Origin: Peptoclostridium sp.
Lineage (GTDB): Bacteria > Bacillota > Clostridia > Peptostreptococcales > Peptostreptococcaceae
Direction: 5' to 3'
Length of the DNA stretch: 64,000 nucleotides
NCBI RefSeq assembly: GCF_009881055.1
Contig: NZ_WXFG01000020.1
Span: 1 to 64,000 of the forward strand
Shown: positions 1 to 9,447 of the stretch, piece after piece
Layout: each line of letters begins with the position of its first letter
How positions within the stretch are numbered: the first letter of the stretch is position 1
The notes under the pieces: model-generated
The model's database searches: none
The model's input: only the letters and a program-made list of their open reading frames with translations
Told to the model about the DNA's origin: nothing
Position numbers and translations under genes: made by a program

Positions 1-824
<824 letters not shown>

Positions 825-920
825 TATAATAACCCCCCTGTACGAATTTTTTCAATTTTCTGAAATTTTCTATTATAAATTCGTTAGGCTGCTGAAATCA
901 TCCAAATAATATGCCGGACA

Positions 921-1230
921 AACAAAAACCTCCGCTCCTATATCTATGGAATCATAGACATAGGGACGAAGGTATAATATCCTCGTGGTACCACCCTAGT
1001 TCATGGCAATAAGCACATCTTGGTTTACGGTCGGGCAACAGCCTTAACCTTAGCCCTGTAACGGTGGCATCCGGCCTTGTCTACTTGCTGGGCTTTCGAC
1101 TTGGCAGTTCGGGAGTGATCATTATATACCTGACATCACGCTAATTTTCACCGGCCATTAGCTCTCTGGGGTAATGCTGATAGGTATTTTTGTCTCCGTC
1201 ACAACTTTTATAATATTCTGACTTCTCTTG
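921..1230 (-). ncRNA. T-box leader, probably isoleucine-responsive (specifier AUC)
   Basis: The leftward transcript contains the T-box core GGGTGGTACCACG near 985, a distal stem with AGAGAGC and GGTGAAAAT, and a terminator (CCTTCGTCC...GGAGCGGAGG then a T run) ending near 921. The likely specifier is AUC in the context TGATCACTCCC, which matches the position of specifiers in the Phe and Thr T-boxes of this window (codon, purine, then a pyrimidine-rich stretch). Uncharged tRNA would favour the antiterminator and read-through into ilvN-ilvC. T-box identity is strong; the Ile assignment is inferred. Confidence 0.9.
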
Positions 1231-1236
1231 TATGCT

Positions 1237-1265
1237 ATTATAATTTTATTTTTGTTGTCTGTCAA
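1237..1265 (-). promoter_or_regulatory. Sigma-A promoter of the ilv T-box operon
   Basis: Leftward -35 TTGACA (1260-1265) and -10 TATAAT (1237-1242) are separated by 17 bases, a perfect consensus. The start of transcription would be near 1230, at the 5' end of the T-box. Confidence 0.85.
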
Positions 1266-1282
1266 TACTATAATCAGAAAAT

Positions 1283-1444
1283 TTATTGACTTTTGTTTTT
1301 CCTCGGCAACTCGGCCTCCAGCTTGTTCCTCGATTCAATTTCGTGCTTTAGCCGCTCTATCTCCTTTGCCATCTGCTTTATTACGTTTTTCATCATCCTG
1401 ATTACTTGTTCCTTCTCTTTAATTTCAAGTTCCTTTTCGTCCAT
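1283..1444 (-). CDS. Small coiled-coil protein, 53 residues, unknown function
   Basis: Leftward reading gives 53 residues beginning MDEKELEIKEKEQVIRMM and ending ELPRKNKSQ. The ATG at 1444 has a GGGGGAG ribosome site 6 bases upstream. The sequence is highly charged, with heptad-like spacing of I, V, M and L, and predicts one amphipathic helix or coiled coil with no membrane segment. It lies downstream of the SIMPL gene on the same strand (74 bases apart) and upstream of the ilv promoter. I do not recognise a family. The clean ribosome site and length argue for a real gene. Confidence 0.55.
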   Translation of the reverse strand: MDEKELEIKEKEQVIRMMKNVIKQMAKEIERLKHEIESRNKLEAELPRKNKSQ

Positions 1445-1518
1445 ATATACTCCCCCATGTCATGCTGCAGTCGCTGTTCCAAACAAGCATTCAGTCTGCA
1501 CTCGTCATTAGCGTGATA

Positions 1519-2259
1519 TTAGTCGATTTCAAAGTCGCAGGTTACCACAGCTGTTATCTCCTTATCTATTGAACTTGTATCGTTTATGCCGTAATCAGAA
1601 ACCTCGTTTGAAAAAGGAGGTGTGATCTGGAATACTCCGAGCCTGGCTGCGCGGAGCTTTCCTGGCTTACTTCCTGTAACGGCCAGAAGTTTTTCTGCCC
1701 TTAGTTGCGCATCCTTTGCCGCAAGCTCTATCATCTCTATTTTCAGGTCTGCAAGCTTAGTATAGAAATACTGCGGAGGTATTGACTGGAATTCCACGCC
1801 CTGGTTGATGAGCTCCGTGGATTCCCTAGAAAGCTCTGTTATTTTGTCGATGTCTGCCGATTTAATCTCTATACTCTGGAACAGCCTGTACCCTTCGATT
1901 TTGTTGGAGTATACGCCGTTTGGAAGTATTTCATTGTAAGTACTCGTGCTTATGGCTGAAAAGACTATGCTCTTTTCCGGTATTCCGCTGTCAACAAGAT
2001 ACTTTTTGACCTTGGCGGCATCGCCAGTGAGCATGCTGTATGCCTCTGAAAGCTGGCTTGACTGCACCGAGAAGCTTCCCGTCCACACTGCAAAATCTGA
2101 CTTGATTTCCTTCTTGGCTGAGCCCTTTACTGACAATGTGTTCTGCGAAGCCTTGACCTTCACAAAGCCCTGCGTTACTATGAGCGACGCTGCTATTAGA
2201 GCTGCCGCAAGTATAACCGCCACAATTACATAAGATTTCCCTTCATTGACCTTCTCCAT
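1519..2259 (-). CDS. SIMPL-domain (DUF541) protein, membrane anchored
   Basis: 246 residues. Residues 10-32 form an N-terminal hydrophobic segment, followed by a periplasm- or wall-facing SIMPL/DUF541 domain: NTLSVKGSAKKEIKSDFA at the start, a middle region with TSTYNEI, and the terminal strands ITAVVTCDFEID. The family occurs widely as envelope or secreted proteins of poorly defined function (some linked to oxidative stress or to kinase signalling in other taxa). The start has a GGGAGGAG site. It probably shares a transcript with the 53-residue gene downstream. Family call good, function unknown. Confidence 0.85.
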   Translation of the reverse strand: MEKVNEGKSYVIVAVILAAALIAASLIVTQGFVKVKASQNTLSVKGSAKKEIKSDFAVWTGSFSVQSSQLSEAYSMLTGDAAKVKKYLVDSGIPEKSIVFSAISTSTYNEILPNGVYSNKIEGYRLFQSIEIKSADIDKITELSRESTELINQGVEFQSIPPQYFYTKLADLKIEMIELAAKDAQLRAEKLLAVTGSKPGKLRAARLGVFQITPPFSNEVSDYGINDTSSIDKEITAVVTCDFEID

Positions 2260-2350
2260 TTAAACTCCTCCCATGCAATAATATCCTGTATTGATTATGA
2301 TATCCATTATCCGGGAAGATAATCATGTTTGTCCGCATTTTATCAAGGAG

Positions 2351-4390
2351 TTATTTCTTTTGTCCGTTGTCCTGTCCTTCCCTATTCCATGCTGTTATTA
2401 TTCTGTTTTTAAGGCACAACATATAATCGAGCATTTTAATGCCTTCCTTGAATTTTACTCGCATTATCCCGTTGTCGCTGCCGAGCACTTTCCCAAGCTT
2501 GAATTTCTTGTGGTATATATATTCTCCTGTCATCGCACCTGCTTCCGAATATTCCAGCAGCTCCTCGAGAAATCTGCTCTCCTGCGATGGTTTTCCGTAC
2601 TTCACCTTGGGAGCGCTTATAAGCACGCTATCCTTTGCCCTAGTAAGAGCAACATAGAACAGACGTCTTTCTTCCTCCAGAATTCCGCTGTCAAGTCCTT
2701 TTTCATGAGGCAATATTCCTTCTACGGCTCCAATTACATATACCCTTTTGAATTCAAGCCCCTTCGCACCGTGCATAGTCGTAAAGGTCACGCAGTCAGA
2801 GCTGTTTTTTTTCCTTGTCTTTTGGAGCGCCAGCTCCTCCTTGACCCTGTCTATGTGTCTGACAAATTCGCCCACAGTGCAAAACGAACCTCCGGATTCC
2901 TCCACTTCATCGAGCACCTCGAATATTCCCTCGCTTTTTATACCCTTGTCATTGCAGTAGCCGATTATATGCCTGTCGTATTCTACAGATGTCCTGATAT
3001 AGGACACTGCATCTGAGGGTTTTAGGCGTGAAATCATAACAATGTCACGTTCAAGGGTTTCAATCGCTTTTTTCTGAAGTAGGTTCAGGTTCAAATTGCC
3101 TTTAAGTGCTGCCGTGAAATCATCGCTCCCTTTCGCGATACTTACTGCTTCACGTGATATATATCTGAAAGGCCTGTTTACAATCCGTGCATAATCTTCG
3201 ATTTTCCCGACACCGCATGCGATTTTAAGATACGATATGACATCTCGCGCTGCCCAGTGATCATATACCGAGACTACTCTATCCGCTATGGAAAATGGTA
3301 TATTGTAGTCCATGAAAACATCCACAAGCGCTCTTGACTGCGTATTTGTCCTGTATATTACTGCAAAATCACCGTATTTCATGGAGTTCGCTTTTATGGT
3401 TGTAAGTATATCCTGCGAAATCAGCTGCGCCTCCTCAAGAGAATCCTTGGGCGTTTCAACATGTATACGCCCGCTTTCGGTTCTTGAATTTTTCATGCAT
3501 TTGTCGTTTCTTGCCGCGTTGTGCATAATCAACCTGTTTGAAGTTTCTATAATCTCCTTGCATGACCTGTAATTGATGTCTAGTATTATTTTTTCCGGCT
3601 TGGCAAAAAAACTTTCAAATTCATACATGAATTCAGGCCTCGCCCCTCTGAAGCTATATATCGACTGGTCGTCGTCGCCGACTGCGAATATATTCCCTTC
3701 TCTGCCTGCAATCAGCTTTAAAACTTCGAGCTGGACCCTGTTTATATCCTGAAATTCATCGATGAGTATGTATCTGAATCTGGATTTTATAGTTTCGAGC
3801 GCATCTGGATTTTCCAGGAGAAGCTTGTATGTTAAAACCAGCATGTCGTCAAAATCGATTTTGCCCATACTAGTTTTGTAGTTTTCATATGACGTGCTGA
3901 CACGCTTGAAATCGGCCGCCGCCATATTCAGCGGTTTGTACTCCTTAATTTCAAGCAGGTCATTTTTCATATACGACATTTCCGTTATCAGGGATTCCAA
4001 AAGCTCGTCATCCTGAGCATTTTCAATGCTGTGGGTTGCCATGATGCGTCTTAAGGCTCTACGCTTTTCGTCTTCATCTATTATGCTCTCATGTGTAAAG
4101 CCCCTGAAACTCCTGAGTATTTTGAAAAAAACAGAATGGAAGGTTCCAAAATTGACCCTGCTGCTCTGCTGGCACATTGTAATGCACCTGTTTTTCATCT
4201 CAAGCGCAGAAGCCCTGGTAAAGCTTATAGCCACAATTTTTTCGGGTTCGACATTTTTTTCTATAAGCCTTACAATCCTTGATGCTATGACCCTGGTTTT
4301 GCCCGAACCGGGCCCTGCAACTACTATGCAAGCTCCTTCAAAATGTTCTGCCGCTCTTTTTTGATTTTCATCAAGCATTGTTGTTTTCAT
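2351..4390 (-). CDS. UvrD/PcrA-type superfamily 1 DNA helicase
   Basis: 679 residues; an ATP-driven 3'-5' DNA helicase of the UvrD/Rep/PcrA group, acting in repair and in removal of replication blocks. Visible motifs in order: Walker A GPGSGKT (26-32), SFTRAS motif Ia, Walker B DEFQD (211-215), motif III GDDDQSIYSFRGA (238-250), INYRS motif IV, TMHGAKGLEF motif V, and FYVALTRAKD motif VI. The C-terminus has the small beta domain seen in PcrA (GKVLGSDNGIMRVKFKEG). It is slightly shorter than typical PcrA (about 720-740), so it may be a second UvrD-family paralogue rather than the housekeeping PcrA. It diverges from the exonuclease gene at 4514, suggesting a linked repair role. Confidence 0.9.
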   Translation of the reverse strand: MKTTMLDENQKRAAEHFEGACIVVAGPGSGKTRVIASRIVRLIEKNVEPEKIVAISFTRASALEMKNRCITMCQQSSRVNFGTFHSVFFKILRSFRGFTHESIIDEDEKRRALRRIMATHSIENAQDDELLESLITEMSYMKNDLLEIKEYKPLNMAAADFKRVSTSYENYKTSMGKIDFDDMLVLTYKLLLENPDALETIKSRFRYILIDEFQDINRVQLEVLKLIAGREGNIFAVGDDDQSIYSFRGARPEFMYEFESFFAKPEKIILDINYRSCKEIIETSNRLIMHNAARNDKCMKNSRTESGRIHVETPKDSLEEAQLISQDILTTIKANSMKYGDFAVIYRTNTQSRALVDVFMDYNIPFSIADRVVSVYDHWAARDVISYLKIACGVGKIEDYARIVNRPFRYISREAVSIAKGSDDFTAALKGNLNLNLLQKKAIETLERDIVMISRLKPSDAVSYIRTSVEYDRHIIGYCNDKGIKSEGIFEVLDEVEESGGSFCTVGEFVRHIDRVKEELALQKTRKKNSSDCVTFTTMHGAKGLEFKRVYVIGAVEGILPHEKGLDSGILEEERRLFYVALTRAKDSVLISAPKVKYGKPSQESRFLEELLEYSEAGAMTGEYIYHKKFKLGKVLGSDNGIMRVKFKEGIKMLDYMLCLKNRIITAWNREGQDNGQKK

Positions 4391-4513
4391 ACGTTGATCC
4401 CGTCCCGATAATTAGAAATTACTCCGCCAATATGTGGCAAAGTGCTTTTATTTTATGATAAAATCATATAACCAAAATTCATTTTAATCAATCCGCAAAC
4501 AGGAGATAATGCC

Positions 4514-5431
4514 ATGGAAATAATATCAAGCAAGGCCGCAATTCAGGTAGCTCTTCCCGAGGGTTACTGTGTATTCGACATTGAAACTACGGGGCTTAGC
4601 CACCATTCAGACAATGTCGTACTAATTGGCATTCTGTTCAACAGAAAAAATGATACCATAGCTACTCAGTTTCTGGCAAAAAAAAGATCGCATGAAAAAG
4701 AGATCCTCTTCTATTTCAAGGAACTCCTGAGCGAATTTGAGGGCCATATAACGTTCAACGGATTTTCATTCGACATACCATTTTTAAACAGAAGGTATGA
4801 AAAGTACAACCTGGGCTATGAAATATCAAAAGACTGCGGAATAGATGTTCTGAGGCTTGTCAGGCCGCATTCCCGCTCACTTGGCCTTGAAAGCTGCCGT
4901 CTTAAGGAAATTGAGAAGGCTATGGGCATCGCACGTGATGACTCCATTTCCTCTAGAGACAGCGTTTTGATGTATGATGAGTATGAAAAAACTGCCTGCG
5001 AAAGTTTAAAAAAGAAAATTCTTCTGCACAATTATGATGACATAATGAATCTCGCTGTTCTGCATGGCAAAGTTCAAAAAAAACTTGAAGAAATACGGCT
5101 GAGCAGCTCATTTTGCATAACTGCGGCCGGCGAAACAATCAGGCTCTTCATGGACAATTCGTATATCAGGGGCAAGACACTATATTTCGAATACTCCACA
5201 GATGAACATATAAATCTGCCCGTGGAAATCCATGCCGGCAGCTTCTCGGTTGCCGCCCATTCGAGAAAGCTTGTGCTAAGGCTTTCTCTCTTTGAGACGA
5301 AGGATTCAAGCGGCGCCAAGGTGCTTGCCTTCGACGCGGCCAATCCTGTGGCTGTAAAGATAAACTCGAAAATTGTTCCAGGAACTGAAATGCTCGCAAG
5401 AGCCCTACTAGAAGCCGTCTTTAAGGCCTAA
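4514..5431 (+). CDS. YprB-like RNase H-fold exonuclease (DEDD type)
   Basis: 305 residues with an N-terminal RNase_H_2/DEDD 3'-5' exonuclease domain. FDIETTGL (22-29) supplies the first Asp and Glu, HITFNGFSFDIPFLNRR the second Asp, and HNYDDIMNLAVL the final Tyr/Asp motif. This matches the YprB group common in Firmicutes. The remainder (about 215-305) is a non-catalytic tail of beta character. AGGAGATA lies just upstream of the ATG. The 3' end overlaps the end of nnr by 24 bases in convergent orientation. The nucleic acid substrate cannot be told from the sequence. Confidence 0.8.
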   Translation: MEIISSKAAIQVALPEGYCVFDIETTGLSHHSDNVVLIGILFNRKNDTIATQFLAKKRSHEKEILFYFKELLSEFEGHITFNGFSFDIPFLNRRYEKYNLGYEISKDCGIDVLRLVRPHSRSLGLESCRLKEIEKAMGIARDDSISSRDSVLMYDEYEKTACESLKKKILLHNYDDIMNLAVLHGKVQKKLEEIRLSSSFCITAAGETIRLFMDNSYIRGKTLYFEYSTDEHINLPVEIHAGSFSVAAHSRKLVLRLSLFETKDSSGAKVLAFDAANPVAVKINSKIVPGTEMLARALLEAVFKA

Positions 5432-6940
5432 CAGCCCTTTGACGGCTTCTGGCATTTCCTCAACTATATCTCCTGCAACTAGTCCGTATTCGCCCTTTTT
5501 ATGAAGTGCAATACCGCCTGCTATGCTGTGTATATGCACTCCAAGCAGCGCAGCCTCCCGCGGCTCGTAGCCCTGCCCCAAGAGGCTGACTATAGCTCCT
5601 GAGAGTACGTCTCCGCTTCCGGCTGTCGCCATTCCAGGATTCGGGTTTGAGCAGACATAAATTTCACCGCCAGGGAGCGCAACAACAGTAGAGGCGCTCT
5701 TTAGCACAACTGTGCATCCGTATTCTGCTGCAAATTCACTAGCAACCTCCATGCAATTATGGCTCACTTGCTCGCTCGATTTGCCTGCAAGCCTGGCCAT
5801 TTCTCCTATGTGTGGCGTTACTATAGCATTCTTGCCTCGCAGCGCCTCGAGTTCTCCCTGCAGGAGATTCAGACCGTCCGCGTCTATTACAATCGGACCA
5901 GCATAGCCCCTTAGCGTCTCAAACAGAAGCTCTTTCCTTCCCTTTTCCCTTGAGAATCCAGGGCCTATGAGCACGGCATCAAGCCGCGAAAGCTCCAAGA
6001 GCAGATCCTTAGGCTTTGAGTAGTCAGATTTTATGACTATCACCTCGGGAGTGCTGCCTGATAAGGCGCCGAATGTTTCAGTATCTGCATACACATTGAC
6101 GATTCCGCTGCCCATTCGCATTGCAGACCTGGAAGAGAGTATTGCAGCTCCCGGCATATTCTGGGAGCCGCCCACTATTCCAATCTTGCCGTATGTGCCC
6201 TTGTGAGAATTTCCCTTTCTTCGCCTAAGAATTCGGGCCGAAAAAAAAGCGTTAAGCAGGCTCTTGCTTTGGGCCTCGAGCAGCTCTCTTGGTATTGATA
6301 TGTCTGCAAGAACTGTTTTTCCGCAAAGGTTGATACCTTCATTGAATATATTTGCCGGCTTTAACGCCCCGAAGGTCACAGTGATATCAGCCTGGACTGC
6401 ACTTCCCATTATTTCGCCCGTATCGGTATTCAGTCCCGAGGGCAGGTCGAGCGCAACCACAAGCTTCTTTTTCGTGCAGGAATTTATCAGCTCGATTATA
6501 TCGGCAAAGGGCTGCCCAACTCTTCTGTCTATGCCTATGCCAAATATTGCATCCACTATTATATGGAACCCTTGCTCAAGCAGAGCTGCAAAATCTTCTG
6601 CTGTGGCTATGCAATGCGGCCTAATGCCCATACTTTCTATTATCTCAAGATTTAGGAGCGCATCACCTTTTATTCCATCCCTGCTTCCTATCAAGGCAAC
6701 GCTCACACCGTATCCGTTGTTATGAAGATGCCTTGCTGTTACATAGCCGTCGCCTCCATTGTTGCCTCTGCCGCAGACTATGAGCACTCTTTCTCCCTTG
6801 GCGGAAACTTCCTCTATCTCCTCGTATACAGCTCGTCCCGCATTCTCCATTAGAATAGCCCCTGGAATTCCGTATGACTCAATCGACGTCCTGTCGAGGT
6901 TGCGCATCTCGAATGAATATGCTATTTTCTTCAATTCCAC
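5408..6940 (-). CDS. nnr: Bifunctional NAD(P)H-hydrate epimerase / ADP-dependent NAD(P)H-hydrate dehydratase
   Basis: 510 residues; repairs damaged NADHX/NADPHX. The N-terminal epimerase domain (about 1-215) carries GRGNNGGDGYVTARHL (57-72) and AIFGIG. The C-terminal ribokinase-like dehydratase domain (about 225-505) carries YGKIGIVGGSQNMPGAA, GPGFSRE, TPHIGEMARL and the hallmark NPGMATAGSGDVLSG. It is the last gene of the glycogen cluster, starting 12 bases after glgP, and its stop lies inside the convergent exonuclease gene. Co-transcription with glgP is likely but need not imply a metabolic link. The fused architecture is usual for bacteria. Confidence 0.95.
   Translation of the reverse strand: MELKKIAYSFEMRNLDRTSIESYGIPGAILMENAGRAVYEEIEEVSAKGERVLIVCGRGNNGGDGYVTARHLHNNGYGVSVALIGSRDGIKGDALLNLEIIESMGIRPHCIATAEDFAALLEQGFHIIVDAIFGIGIDRRVGQPFADIIELINSCTKKKLVVALDLPSGLNTDTGEIMGSAVQADITVTFGALKPANIFNEGINLCGKTVLADISIPRELLEAQSKSLLNAFFSARILRRRKGNSHKGTYGKIGIVGGSQNMPGAAILSSRSAMRMGSGIVNVYADTETFGALSGSTPEVIVIKSDYSKPKDLLLELSRLDAVLIGPGFSREKGRKELLFETLRGYAGPIVIDADGLNLLQGELEALRGKNAIVTPHIGEMARLAGKSSEQVSHNCMEVASEFAAEYGCTVVLKSASTVVALPGGEIYVCSNPNPGMATAGSGDVLSGAIVSLLGQGYEPREAALLGVHIHSIAGGIALHKKGEYGLVAGDIVEEMPEAVKGLLGLKDGF
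5410..5450. terminator. Palindrome shared by two convergent overlapping gene ends
   Basis: AGAAGCCGTC (5410-5419) is perfectly repeated inverted as GACGGCTTCT (5441-5450). The hairpin lies across the 3' ends of both convergent genes, and the arms are coding sequence. No T run follows, so it may act as a weak or factor-assisted bidirectional terminator or as a 3'-end stabiliser. Confidence 0.4.
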
Positions 6941-6952
6941 CCCTCCGCAAAG

Positions 6953-9379
6953 CTATATGATTGTAGGTTTGACTTTCCATATCTCACCCGAATACTCTCT
7001 TATGGTCTCGTCACTAGAGAACCTTCCCGAACACGCGATATTCGTAGCCGACATCTTCTGCCAGCTGTATCTGTCCCTGTATATCATCTCAGCAGTTTCA
7101 TGTGCATTAAGATATGCGGCGAAATCCTTCAATATGAAATACGGTTCATTATCAGCCAAAAGCAGATCTCTAACCTCTGCGAACTCATCCTTGCTTGCAG
7201 GTAAGAATTCATTTGTCAGCTGGTCCACAACCCTTTTTATCCGCACATCCCTACTGTAGAGTTCCCTGGGTCTGTATGTCTGGTTGCTGTAAAGCTCAAG
7301 CACTTCGTTTTTTTCCAGCCCAAATGTTATGATATTCTCGCGGCCCATCTCTTCAAGCATTTCTATGTTAGCTCCATCAAGTGTGGCAATTGTTATAGCC
7401 CCATTCATCATGAACTTCATATTGCCCGTTCCGGAAGCCTCTTTGGTCGCTGTGGATATCTGTTCGCTGATATTGGCCGCTGGTATAAGCAGCTGCGCAA
7501 GTGAAACGCTGTAGTTTTCGATGAACACGACCTTGAGCTTGTCTTTCACCCTTATATCGCTGTTGACCTTGTCCGCCACAGTGTTTATCAGCTTTATTAT
7601 CTTTTTTGCAGCACTGTAGCCTGGAGCCGCCTTTGCACCGAATATGAATGTCCTTGGAAGCATGGCGCTTTGAGGATTTTCAATGAGCATGTTGTAAAGG
7701 TGCATTATGTGGAGCACGTTGAGCAGTTGCCTTTTGTACTCGTGCAGCCTTTTTGCATGTATGTCGAATATAGAGTCTACATTCAGCTCTATTGAATAGT
7801 TTTTTCCTACATACTCTGCAAGCCTTTTTTTATTGTTTTGCTTTATTTCAAAAAGCCTGTCGAGAAATGACCGGTCTTCTCTGTGTTCTATAAGCTTTCT
7901 GAGCATTCTCGGGTGTTTGATCCATGAATCACCAATGCTGTCGCTTATCAGTTCTGAAAGCTCCGGATTCGATTGTATTAGCCATCTCCTGTGGGTTATT
8001 CCGTTTGTCTTGTTGTTGAACCTGTCCGGATAAAACTGCGCAAAATCACGCAGCACTTCATCCTTTAGAAGCTCTGAATGTATTTTTGCTACGCCGTTTA
8101 CGCTGTGGCTGCCTACTATTGACAGGTATGTCATCTTTACATAGCCCTCGGCTATTATTGCCATGCGCGCCACTCTATCCCATTCTCCCGGGTACTTTTT
8201 CCATATTGCCGAGCACAGTCTCTCGTTTATTTCGTATATTATCATGTATATTCTCGGAAGAAGACTTTTGAGCATGTCTATCGGCCATTTCTCCATAGCT
8301 TCGGACATTATCGTGTGATTCGTATACGATATGACGTTTGTCGTAATCTCCCAAGCCTCGTCCCAGCCCAGTTTCTCATCGTCCATTAATATTCTCATTA
8401 GCTCTGGTATGGCAAGCGAGGGGTGGGTGTCGTTTATGTGTATGGCCACATGTTGCGCAAAATCCTTGATTGCTCTCTTGTATTTCTTGTGGCTTCTGAC
8501 TATGCTCTGCAGTCCTGCCGAGACCAGGAAATACTCCTGCTTTAGCCTTAACAGCTTGCCCTCTGGATGCGAATCGTTGGGGTAGAGCATCTCTGAAATG
8601 GATTCCACTAGATAGTTGTACTCCATTGCTTTTAGGTAGTCTCCCTTGTTGAAAAGGTTGAAGTCGAATTTCTTCCTTGCCGGTTCTGCGCTCCACAGCC
8701 TGAGAGTATTCACCGTGTTATTTTTGAAACCAACTATGGGTGTGTCATAAGGAACTGCATTTATGGGTTCGTAATTCTCGTGAAGGAATTCGAGCCTATC
8801 GTCGACAGTCACCGGCTTTACGTTGCCCCAGAATCGCACTTCAACTGATTTTTCCGGATGTTTTATTTCCCATATATTTTCTTCCTCGAGCCACTTCTCT
8901 GGCATTTCCACCTGATAGCCGTCTACTATTTTTTGCTCAAAAAAACCTCTCTTGTATCTTATCCCGCAGCCATGTCCGGGGATTCCAATGGATGCCATCG
9001 AGTCGAGAAAGCATGCAGCCAGCCTGCCAAGGCCCCCATTGCCAAGGCCCTGATCCTTTTCAACATTCAATATGTCATCCAGGCGTATTCCAAGTTCCTC
9101 AAGACCCTCCTTGCATATATCAAGCATATTAAGGTTGATGAGGTGGTTCTCAAGCAGTCTTCCCATAAGGAATTCCATTGAGAAGTAGTATATCTGCTTG
9201 GAATCTGAATTGCAGTATCTGACGTTCGTATTTATCCAGTTTCTAGCAAGATAACCCCTGACAAGCCCCCCAAGCGTAGAATACTTGTCCCAGTCGGAAG
9301 CTTCCTTGACGCTCTTGGCCCTTCTCGCCATAAGCTGTTCTATGAAATCATGTTTGAATTTTTCCTTGCTGATGTTCAT
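6953..9379 (-). CDS. glgP: Glycogen/starch/alpha-glucan phosphorylase
   Basis: 808 residues; releases glucose-1-phosphate from alpha-1,4-glucans using PLP. Recognisable blocks: NGGLGRLAACFLDSMAS, AVQINDTHPS-like (AIHINDTHPSLAIPELMRIL), TNHTIMSEAMEKW, NGITHRRWL, and the PLP-lysine region GTGNMKFMMNGAITIATLDGANIEM. I use the ATG at 9379 (MNISKEKF) because GGGGGG lies just upstream and an earlier in-frame start has none. It is downstream of glgA, with a hairpin between them (9404-9434), so degradation and synthesis genes share an operon but may be expressed at different levels. Followed by nnr after 12 bases. Confidence 0.96.
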   Translation of the reverse strand: MNISKEKFKHDFIEQLMARRAKSVKEASDWDKYSTLGGLVRGYLARNWINTNVRYCNSDSKQIYYFSMEFLMGRLLENHLINLNMLDICKEGLEELGIRLDDILNVEKDQGLGNGGLGRLAACFLDSMASIGIPGHGCGIRYKRGFFEQKIVDGYQVEMPEKWLEEENIWEIKHPEKSVEVRFWGNVKPVTVDDRLEFLHENYEPINAVPYDTPIVGFKNNTVNTLRLWSAEPARKKFDFNLFNKGDYLKAMEYNYLVESISEMLYPNDSHPEGKLLRLKQEYFLVSAGLQSIVRSHKKYKRAIKDFAQHVAIHINDTHPSLAIPELMRILMDDEKLGWDEAWEITTNVISYTNHTIMSEAMEKWPIDMLKSLLPRIYMIIYEINERLCSAIWKKYPGEWDRVARMAIIAEGYVKMTYLSIVGSHSVNGVAKIHSELLKDEVLRDFAQFYPDRFNNKTNGITHRRWLIQSNPELSELISDSIGDSWIKHPRMLRKLIEHREDRSFLDRLFEIKQNNKKRLAEYVGKNYSIELNVDSIFDIHAKRLHEYKRQLLNVLHIMHLYNMLIENPQSAMLPRTFIFGAKAAPGYSAAKKIIKLINTVADKVNSDIRVKDKLKVVFIENYSVSLAQLLIPAANISEQISTATKEASGTGNMKFMMNGAITIATLDGANIEMLEEMGRENIITFGLEKNEVLELYSNQTYRPRELYSRDVRIKRVVDQLTNEFLPASKDEFAEVRDLLLADNEPYFILKDFAAYLNAHETAEMIYRDRYSWQKMSATNIACSGRFSSDETIREYSGEIWKVKPTII

Positions 9380-9403
9380 TTCAATCCCCCCTATAAACCT
9401 CAA

Positions 9404-9434
9404 ACAAAGCAAGTCTTGAAACGACTTGCTTTGT
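9404..9434 (-). terminator. Intra-operon hairpin between glgA and glgP
   Basis: Perfect 12-bp inverted repeat, ACAAAGCAAGTC and GACTTGCTTTGT, with a 7-base loop. In the leftward sense it is followed by TTTG. It fits a partial terminator or an mRNA-processing/stabilising stem that would lower glgP relative to the upstream synthesis genes. Confidence 0.55.
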
Positions 9435-9447
9435 TCTTGCTAAGTTG

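Noticed and set aside
2291..3016. 241-codon rightward open frame
   Set aside because: Antisense to the helicase C-terminal half, where motifs V and VI are clear. Shadow frame.
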